The notes under the pieces were generated by a model that had not been told where the DNA came from, made no database searches, and was given only the letters and a program-made list of their open reading frames with translations. Positions 6,577 to 11,921 of a stretch of 11,921 nucleotides of DNA are shown piece by piece. Both the position numbers and the translations under genes were made by a program. The DNA is taken from NCBI GenBank assembly GCA_958403605.1, contig CATXYA010000014.1, forward strand, positions 1 through 11,921. The letters run 5' to 3'. Origin of the DNA: an uncultured Oscillospiraceae bacterium (lineage in GTDB: Bacteria > Bacillota > Clostridia > Oscillospirales > Ruminococcaceae). Positions within the stretch are counted from its first letter, which is position 1. Each line of letters opens with the position of its first letter.

Positions 6577-6622
6577 AAAACTGACCGCTTCGGCAAAGGC
6601 CGAAGCGGTCAGTTTTGCTTTT
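6577..6622. terminator. 18-bp bidirectional terminator between convergent genes
   Basis: The left arm at 6577-6594 (AAAACTGACCGCTTCGGC) and right arm at 6599-6616 are perfectly complementary around an AAAG loop. On the + strand the arm ends in TTTT followed by GCTTTTT. On the - strand the A4 of the left arm gives a U4 tail, weaker because CTGTTC follows. It can close both the flavodoxin operon and the opposing helicase gene, whose stop lies only 5 bases beyond the right arm. Confidence 0.93.
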
Positions 6623-9600
6623 TAAAACAAGCTCAGCTGTTCCGCGGGCTTTTCCCGGCGGGCGGCGGCCTCGCGCCGGACGCTGGGCGGCAGGGGGGCA
6701 AGGAAGGGGGAGGGCGCGGGGGCGGTGGTGAGGATCAGCTCCTCCCGGGCGCGGGTCATGCCCACGTAAAGCAGCCGCCGTTCCTCCTCTTCGTCTGCCG
6801 GGCGGCCCTTGGCCTCCAGCGGCAGCGTGCCCGCCTTCACGCCCGCCACAAAAACGGCGGGGAATTCCAGGCCCTTGGCGCCGTGCAGCGTCATCAGGCG
6901 CACTGCACCCGATTTCCAGCCCTTGCCCGCGGCGCGGCAGAGGTCGGCCTCCTGGCCCAGCGCCAGCGCCTCCCACAGCTCCCGCCAGGAGGCGTGGAAG
7001 ACCGCCGTGCTGCGCAGCCGCTCCAAAGCGGGCGTGGCGCCCATCTGCGCTTCCCAGCGCTCCACCAGGCGCCAGGGCTTTTCCTTTGCCGCCAGCGGCA
7101 GCCACGCCTGCGCCTGGGCCAGCCAGGCCTCCAAACAGCCCTGGCCCCGCACCGTTTCCAGGAGCGCGGCGGGGTCGAACTGCGCCTGGCCTTGGCACAG
7201 GGCGCGGGCACGCTCGATCAGATCCGCCGGACAATGCCACACCAGGCGCAGGGCCGTCTCCAGCGCGGCCGCGTCCCGCGGGTCCTGCAGCGAATGAAGG
7301 AATGCCAGCAGGCCGCGCACCTCGTCGGCGTCCAGAAAATCCTGCCGCCCGCTGACGACGCAGGGGATGTCGTCGTGTTGGAGGCATTTTTCGATGAGCT
7401 CCAGCTGGCGGTGGGTGCGGCAGAGCACCGCGATGTCGGAAAAGGCCCGCACGGTGCGCTCATGGGCCAGGCGCTGGGCCTCCAGCATGTCCACGCCGCC
7501 CGTCATGCGGCCGATCTCCTTGGCGATGAAGATGCCCTCGGCGAAATCATCCGCCGCCAGCACCAGCCGCACCGGCGCGCCGCCGGGACAGTTGGGCGCC
7601 AGGAGGCGCGGCCCGCCGGGGTTCTGCCCGATGACCGGCAGCGCCGCCGCCAGCACCTGGGGGGTGGAGCGGTAATTCTCCGTCAGGCGGATGGTCCGCA
7701 GGCCGGGTTCGTCCGCTGCCAGCTGCTGAAAACAGCGGCCCGACGCGCCGCGGAAGCCGTAGATGGATTGGTCGGGGTCGCCGATGACGAACAGGCTTTT
7801 GCCGCCCCGGCTCCAGGCGCGCACCAGTTGGTACTGCACCTCGTTGATATCCTGGAATTCGTCCACCAGCAGATGGCGGAAGCCGCGGCGCCCCGCGGTG
7901 TCCAGCTGCAGGGCCGCGGTGAGCAGGTCGTCAAAATCCAGCGCGCCCAGCGCCGCCAGCCGGGCACAGTAGGCCTCGTACAGCGGGGCGTCCAGGCCCG
8001 CCGCTTCCAAGCCGAGGCCGTTTTTCACCCGGGACACCGCCTGCACCAGCGCCTTGGCGCCGCTTTTGCGGCCCTGGGCACGCAGCGCGTCCGCGGCGGC
8101 CTCCAGCGCCTCGCCCTGGCTGATGAGCCGCACCTTGTCCCGCTCCAGCAGGTCCAGGCAGATGGCGTGGAAGGTGCCGATGGTCATGGCCGCCACGGCC
8201 CGCTTGCCGCCCAGCCGCTGTTCCAGCCGCTGGCGCATCTCGGCGGCGGCCTGCCGGGTGAAGGTGACGGCGGTGATCTCGCCGGGCTTGACGCCGCGCT
8301 CCTCCACCAGATGGGCGATGCGGGCCACCAGGGTCTTGGTCTTGCCGGTGCCCGGCCCGGCCACCACGGCTACGGCGGCTTCGGACGCGGCCACCGCCTC
8401 CTGCTGCCGGGGGTTGAGTTCCTCGGCGGGCCGCAGCGTCTCCGGCGCGGCGGGCGCTGCTTGGGGCAGCGTGCGGCGGGCCTTGGCGGGCGCGGGCGCC
8501 GCCTCCGCGCTCAAAAACGTGGTCTGGCCGTTCAGCCGCTCGATCTCCGCCGGCGTCAGCAGGGAGATGGTGCCATATTCGCCGTCGAACCCGGCGCGCC
8601 GCTCCACCTGGCCCAGGCGCAGGCGGCGGATGCCCTCGGCCACACAGGGCCCGGCGGCGTGCTCAATGTCCGCCAGCGGCACCTCCCGCAGGATGGAGAC
8701 CTCCGGCCCCAAGGTATGCAGCAGCTCCTCGTACCGCGCCTGCGTCTTTTTGCTGGCGGCGGAGACGCCGGTGGACGCCGCCAACACCTCGGGCAGCGGG
8801 GCCAGGCTCTCGAAGGGCTTGGCGTTTTCCGGGCGGGACCCGGCGGGCCGGTCGGCCAGGGCCTCCACCCGGTGCTCCACGCCGATGGTCAGCTTTTTGC
8901 CGCACACGGGGCACAGGCCGCCGCGCGCCAGCGTCTCGGCGGGCGTCAGGCACACGCCGCAGCTGCGGTGGCCGTCCAGATGATACTTTCCCTCCTCCGG
9001 GAAAAATTCCAGCGTGCCCTCGAAGCCCTCCCCGGTGCGGATGGCCCGCACCAGTTCCGGGTAAGAAAGGCCCGTGTTCAGCACGTTGGCCTCGCGCCCC
9101 AGCTTGCCGGGGGAGTGGGCGTCGGAATGGGAGACCAGCGTCAGCTTGTCCAGGGCGGAGACGCGCCAGTTCATGGGCGGGTCGGAGGAAAGGCCCGTCT
9201 CCACGGCGTGGATGTGCGGCGTCAGATCGCCGAAGCACTCCTCGATGGTGTCGAAGCCGGAGAACGCCCCAAACATGGCGAAGTGGGGCGTCCAGATGTG
9301 GGCGGGGATGAACTCGGCGTCCGGGCAGGTGTCCAGCGTCAGTTCCAGCAGATCGCGGCTGTCCAGCCCCAAAATGGGCCGCCCGTCGGAATGGATGTTA
9401 CCGATGGCCTCCAGCCGCGCCGCCAGCTCGTCCGCGGCCTCCAGGCTGGGCAGCAGAATGACGTTGTGCACCTTGCGCGTCTTGCCGCCGCGCTTGTAGA
9501 TGGAGCTAATCTCCCCGGTGACGACGAAGCGCGGGGCTTCTCCCGGCGCCTCGCCCGGCAGGCGCAGACCGTCCCGCAGGGCGTAGACGCCCTCCCCGGC

Positions 9601-9771
9601 GGGTACCAGCTGTTCCTTCAGCTCGGCGCGCCAGGCGGGATGGGTGAAATCGCCGGTGCCCAGCAGCTGCAGGCCCTTGCGCCGGGCCCACCAATCCAAA
9701 TGCGGGGCGTCGCAGTCCCGGCTGGTGGCGCGGGAGAAACGGGAGTGGAGATGGAGGTCGGCAAGAAACAT
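6622..9771 (-). CDS. Endonuclease Q-like nuclease fused to a UvrD/PcrA-type helicase
   Basis: This is a 1049-residue cytoplasmic DNA-repair protein. Residues 1-255 form a PHP nuclease: DLHLH (5-9), TGDFTHP (39-45), TGEISSIY (85-92), AHIWTPHF (157-164) and SHSDAH (214-219) supply metal ligands. A four-cysteine zinc finger follows (C271, C274, C287, C290), then LTIGVEHRVEALADR, a signature of endonuclease Q, which nicks 5' of deaminated bases. An Ala/Pro linker (about 421-450) leads to a superfamily 1A helicase: Walker A GPGTGKT (472-478), TFTRQAAAEM, Walker B VDEFQD (636-641), GDPDQSIYGFRGA (664-676), LTENYRST (696-703), TLHGAKGLEF (961-970) and RRLLYVGMTRARE. The C-terminal QLSLF (1045-1049) matches the sliding-clamp binding consensus. 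GGAAGGTG lies 6 bases before the ATG. No key motif looks broken. Activity of the fused protein is inferred. Confidence 0.93.
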   Translation of the reverse strand: MFLADLHLHSRFSRATSRDCDAPHLDWWARRKGLQLLGTGDFTHPAWRAELKEQLVPAGEGVYALRDGLRLPGEAPGEAPRFVVTGEISSIYKRGGKTRKVHNVILLPSLEAADELAARLEAIGNIHSDGRPILGLDSRDLLELTLDTCPDAEFIPAHIWTPHFAMFGAFSGFDTIEECFGDLTPHIHAVETGLSSDPPMNWRVSALDKLTLVSHSDAHSPGKLGREANVLNTGLSYPELVRAIRTGEGFEGTLEFFPEEGKYHLDGHRSCGVCLTPAETLARGGLCPVCGKKLTIGVEHRVEALADRPAGSRPENAKPFESLAPLPEVLAASTGVSAASKKTQARYEELLHTLGPEVSILREVPLADIEHAAGPCVAEGIRRLRLGQVERRAGFDGEYGTISLLTPAEIERLNGQTTFLSAEAAPAPAKARRTLPQAAPAAPETLRPAEELNPRQQEAVAASEAAVAVVAGPGTGKTKTLVARIAHLVEERGVKPGEITAVTFTRQAAAEMRQRLEQRLGGKRAVAAMTIGTFHAICLDLLERDKVRLISQGEALEAAADALRAQGRKSGAKALVQAVSRVKNGLGLEAAGLDAPLYEAYCARLAALGALDFDDLLTAALQLDTAGRRGFRHLLVDEFQDINEVQYQLVRAWSRGGKSLFVIGDPDQSIYGFRGASGRCFQQLAADEPGLRTIRLTENYRSTPQVLAAALPVIGQNPGGPRLLAPNCPGGAPVRLVLAADDFAEGIFIAKEIGRMTGGVDMLEAQRLAHERTVRAFSDIAVLCRTHRQLELIEKCLQHDDIPCVVSGRQDFLDADEVRGLLAFLHSLQDPRDAAALETALRLVWHCPADLIERARALCQGQAQFDPAALLETVRGQGCLEAWLAQAQAWLPLAAKEKPWRLVERWEAQMGATPALERLRSTAVFHASWRELWEALALGQEADLCRAAGKGWKSGAVRLMTLHGAKGLEFPAVFVAGVKAGTLPLEAKGRPADEEEERRLLYVGMTRAREELILTTAPAPSPFLAPLPPSVRREAAARREKPAEQLSLF

Positions 9772-9806
9772 GGCGGCACCTTCCGTTCTTTTAAAGATTC
9801 CCTTTC

Positions 9807-9835
9807 ATTATAAGGCGTTTCGCTTTTTGGCGCAA
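9807..9835 (-). promoter_or_regulatory. Promoter of the EndoQ-helicase gene
   Basis: Read on the - strand, TTGCGC (9835-9830) and TATAAT (9812-9807) are 17 bases apart. The -10 is a perfect consensus and the -35 matches in TTG only. Transcription would start near 9800, giving a leader of about 30 bases that includes the ribosome binding site. Confidence 0.7.
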
Positions 9836-9872
9836 TCGGGGGATACAGCCATTTTTTGCGCCCTCCCCTTGG

Positions 9873-9902
9873 AAAACTGCACAAAAGTCTTTGTGCAGTT
9901 TT
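9873..9902. promoter_or_regulatory. Perfect 13-bp inverted repeat between divergent promoters
   Basis: AAAACTGCACAAA (9873-9885) and TTTGTGCAGTTTT (9890-9902) are perfectly complementary around AGTC. The repeat sits upstream of both divergent promoters, 19 bases before the amidase -35. On the + strand it is followed by TGGATTTTT, so it could be an intrinsic terminator that insulates the two units. Alternatively it is the operator of a regulator acting on one or both promoters. Nothing else is recognisable between 9836 and 9872. Confidence 0.75.
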
Positions 9903-9921
9903 TGGATTTTTGCAGCGTGGC

Positions 9922-9950
9922 TTGACTTTTCCTGTCTGCTAAATTATAAT
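9922..9950 (+). promoter_or_regulatory. Promoter of the amidase-amidohydrolase operon
   Basis: TTGACT (9922-9927) and TATAAT (9945-9950) are separated by 17 bases, 11 of 12 consensus positions. Transcription would start near 9957, leaving a leader of about 54 bases before ATG 10011. Confidence 0.88.
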
Positions 9951-10010
9951 TAAATCGTATTAGTTATGAATTTAAGAAAAAACAGGAAGAATCGACCGAT
10001 AAAGGAGAGA

Positions 10011-11300
10011 ATGACGGTGGAACACAAGATCGCGATCGACGCGCAGCGCCTGTGGGCGCGGCTGAATACCGTAGGTGGCATCGGGTCCGACCCGCGGGGC
10101 GGCGTGAGCCGCTTCGCCTGGGAGCCGGCCTACCGGGAGGCGGTGGAGCTGCTGCTCCGGTGGATCGGGGAGGCGGGGCTGACGCCACGCATCGACACGG
10201 TGGGCAACGTGTTCGCACGGCTGGAGGGAGACGATCCAGACGCCCCCGCCGTACTCAGCGGCTCCCACTTCGACACCGTGCCCCGGGGCGGCTTTTTCGA
10301 TGGCCTGGCGGGGGTGATGGGCACGCTGGAAGCGCTGACCGCCATCCGCGAGGCGGGCCAGCCGCACAAACGGCCGCTGGAGCTGGTGGCGTTCATCAAT
10401 GAGGAAGCCAGCCAGTTTTTGGGCGGTACCTTTGGCAGCAAGGCCATGTGCGGCATGCTGCCGGAGGACTGCGCCTACCACCTGCGCCACCGCCAGACGG
10501 GCGGGCTGCTGGCCGATGCCATGCGGGAATTCGGCATGGGGCTGGACCCGGACGCCCTGGCGGCCAGCCGCATCGACCCGGGCCGTTACTACGCCTTCGT
10601 GGAGATGCATATCGAGCAGGGGCGCGCGCTGCTGGACAAAGGACGGCCCTTGGCCGTCGTCACCTCGGTGGCGGGCATCAAACAATTCTACATCACCATC
10701 CACGGGGTGGAGGCCCATGCGGGCGGCATGGCCATGAAGGACCGCCACGACGCGATGGCGGCGGCGGCGGCCATCGCCTCGGAGGTGGAGCGCCTGGCGC
10801 TGAGCACGGGCGCCGACACCCGGGGGACGGTGGGCTACATTGAAGCGCACCCTGCGGAGCACAATATCATCGCCGACAAATGCGTCGTCCCCGTGGACTT
10901 TCGGGCTGAGGACGACGCCAAGTGGGCGGCTCTGTACACCGACCTGATGGCCTTCACCGCCCAGCAGTGCGAAAAGCGCGGGCTCACCTGGTCTGTCCAC
11001 AGCACATGCGACCTGGCTCCCGCTCACTGCGCCCCGGCACTGATGGATCTGATGGACGAGGCGGCGGCGGAGCTGGGCCTGCCGCAGGAGCACATGATCA
11101 GCTTCCCGGCCCACGACGCCATGAACATGTCGCGTCTGCTGCCCATGGGGATGCTGTTTTTGCGCAGCTCCAACGGCGGGGTGAGCCATTGCCCCGAGGA
11201 ATTCACCACCAAGGACGATCTGGCCGCGGGCACGCAGGTGCTGGCACAGACCCTGTACGCGGCGGCCTGCCGCGATCTGTTTGAGGAGGAGCGCGCATGA
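10011..11300 (+). CDS. M20-family amidase, hydantoinase/carbamoylase (HyuC/AllC) type
   Basis: This is a 429-residue cytoplasmic metal-dependent amidohydrolase related to N-carbamoyl-L-amino-acid hydrolase, allantoate amidohydrolase and beta-ureidopropionase, which release ammonia and CO2 from ureido compounds. Metal ligands are visible with family spacing: H86 in GSHFDTV, D97 in GFFDG, E132 next to E131 in NEEAS, H200 in EMHIEQG and H393 in GVSHCPEE. The dimerisation/lid segment carries GVEAHAGGMAMKDRHDA (232-248). ATG 10011 is preferred because AAAGGAG (10001-10007) precedes it. An in-frame ATG at 9966 lies only about 9 bases from the predicted transcript start and has no ribosome binding site. 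It overlaps the following amidohydrolase by ATGA, so the two likely work in one catabolic pathway. The precise substrate is not resolvable from sequence. Confidence 0.92.
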   Translation: MTVEHKIAIDAQRLWARLNTVGGIGSDPRGGVSRFAWEPAYREAVELLLRWIGEAGLTPRIDTVGNVFARLEGDDPDAPAVLSGSHFDTVPRGGFFDGLAGVMGTLEALTAIREAGQPHKRPLELVAFINEEASQFLGGTFGSKAMCGMLPEDCAYHLRHRQTGGLLADAMREFGMGLDPDALAASRIDPGRYYAFVEMHIEQGRALLDKGRPLAVVTSVAGIKQFYITIHGVEAHAGGMAMKDRHDAMAAAAAIASEVERLALSTGADTRGTVGYIEAHPAEHNIIADKCVVPVDFRAEDDAKWAALYTDLMAFTAQQCEKRGLTWSVHSTCDLAPAHCAPALMDLMDEAAAELGLPQEHMISFPAHDAMNMSRLLPMGMLFLRSSNGGVSHCPEEFTTKDDLAAGTQVLAQTLYAAACRDLFEEERA

Positions 11301-11921
11301 GCAGGACGCTGGACCTGTTGTTCACCCACGCCGTCGTGCTGACGATGCAGGGCGGCGGTGTGGGCATTTTGGAGGACGGCGCCGTGGGGGTGCTGGGCAA
11401 CCGCATCGCCGCCGTGGGCCCCACGGACGAGGTACTGCGGGCGCATACGGCGCACCGGGTGGTGGACGCCGCGGGCAAGGCTGTGATGCCGGGCCTGATC
11501 GACGCGCACATCCATACGGGCGACGGCCTCATCCGCGGTGTGGCGCAGGACCTGGACCATTGGATGCAGCACGGCATCTGGCCCTTTGAGGAGGTGCTGC
11601 GCCGCGACCCCGACGCGGTGTGCAAGGGCTCGCTACTCAATATCCTGGAGGCGCTGAAGGCGGGCACCACCACCTTCTGCGATTTCGACACGCCGATGAC
11701 CGAGCTGGTGCAAAACCACGTGCGCCTGGGCACCCGCGCGCGGGTGGCGGAGCTCATCAGTGAGCTGCCGCCGCACCACGAGCGGGCGGTGGGCGAGCTG
11801 TACCGCTTCGACCCTGCCGCCGGCGACCGCAAGTTCCGGCGCAACCTGGCGCTGTTCGATGCCTGGCAGGGCGCGGCTGAGGGCCGCATCACCTGTATGC
11901 TGGGTCCCCAGGGCGCGGACC
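11297..11921 (+). CDS. ATZ/TRZ-type amidohydrolase (3'-truncated)
   Basis: The frame stays open to the window end, showing the first 208 residues. It begins with a small beta-sandwich strand set (LLFTHAVVLTM, then NRIAAVGP), followed by the metal motif GLIDAHIHT (66-74) with H71 and H73, and KAGTTTFCDFD. DLDHWMQHGIWPFEE and CMLGPQGAD match the chlorohydrolase/deaminase branch that includes SsnA-like, methylthioadenosine/adenosylhomocysteine deaminase-like and guanine deaminase-like enzymes. The later histidines and aspartate of the active site are outside the window. Start ATG 11297 lies in an ATGA overlap with the amidase stop, with GAGGAGGAG at 11283-11291 as ribosome binding site. It probably deaminates or dehalogenates/opens an N-heterocycle upstream of the amidase step. 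Subfamily is uncertain. Confidence 0.88.
   Translation, partial: MSRTLDLLFTHAVVLTMQGGGVGILEDGAVGVLGNRIAAVGPTDEVLRAHTAHRVVDAAGKAVMPGLIDAHIHTGDGLIRGVAQDLDHWMQHGIWPFEEVLRRDPDAVCKGSLLNILEALKAGTTTFCDFDTPMTELVQNHVRLGTRARVAELISELPPHHERAVGELYRFDPAAGDRKFRRNLALFDAWQGAAEGRITCMLGPQGAD

Noticed and set aside
6370..9813. A 1147-codon open frame on the + strand opposite the nuclease-helicase gene
   Set aside because: It is an antisense shadow caused by high GC and codon bias. The translation is low-complexity, rich in Gln, Arg, Gly and His, shows no domain motif and has no ribosome binding site, while the - strand frame has a full set of catalytic motifs.
9966..10010. An earlier ATG extending the amidase by 15 residues
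   Set aside because: It lies about 9 bases from the predicted transcript start and lacks a ribosome binding site, whereas ATG 10011 follows AAAGGAG. The extra residues are basic and unlike the family N-terminus.
6622..11921. A functional link between the deaminated-base nuclease and the neighbouring deaminase-like amidohydrolase
   Set aside because: The shared theme of deamination is attractive, but the genes are divergent with separate promoters and the amidohydrolase-amidase pair looks catabolic. Nothing in the sequence shows a connection.
1..11921. CRISPR arrays, insertion sequences, prophage or a defence island around the helicase
   Set aside because: No spaced direct repeats, transposase or integrase motifs or att-like repeats were seen, and base composition looks even. 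The helicase gene sits between ordinary metabolic genes, so a repair role is more likely than phage defence.

Overview
The window reads as the chromosome of a GC-rich Gram-positive bacterium, most likely a high-GC Clostridia lineage such as a gut Oscillospirales or Christensenellales relative. The signs are GC-rich genes separated by AT-rich gaps, strong AGGAGG-type ribosome binding sites, textbook TTGACA/TATAAT promoters with 17-bp spacers, and gene families common in those bacteria. The assignment is an inference; no rRNA or marker gene is present. Every stretch over about 250 bp is coding. I saw no mobile element, CRISPR array, tRNA or rRNA.

Layout. (1) 1-4095, + strand: the end of a carbohydrate ABC-importer operon, with a substrate-binding lipoprotein-type gene (5' end outside the window), two MalF/MalG-type permeases and an FAD-dependent oxidoreductase. 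A perfect 12-bp hairpin separates the binding-protein gene from the permeases and no ATPase gene is seen. (2) 4096-4752: a single TrmO-like tRNA methyltransferase gene with its own promoter, a GTAC-rich palindrome at the expected transcription start, and a strong terminator. (3) 4787-6622: a translationally coupled three-gene redox-type operon (MarR regulator, NmrA-like NAD(P)-binding protein, small flavodoxin). It is driven by a perfect consensus promoter overlapped by inverted repeats that look like the MarR operator, and it ends in an 18-bp terminator hairpin. (4) 6622-9771, - strand: one large gene encoding an endonuclease Q-like nuclease (PHP domain plus four-cysteine zinc finger) fused to a UvrD/PcrA-type helicase. 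Its last five residues, QLSLF, match the bacterial sliding-clamp binding consensus. (5) 9772-10010: divergent promoters flanking a perfect 13-bp inverted repeat. (6) 10011-11921, + strand: an M20 hydantoinase/carbamoylase-type amidase coupled by ATGA overlap to an ATZ/TRZ-type amidohydrolase (3' end outside the window), probably a pathway for a nitrogen-rich heterocycle or ureido compound.

The most notable item is the single-chain EndoQ-helicase protein with a terminal clamp motif. It suggests a self-contained repair enzyme that nicks deaminated DNA, unwinds from the nick and is recruited to the replication clamp. The domain identities are well supported by motifs; the combined mechanism is inference.
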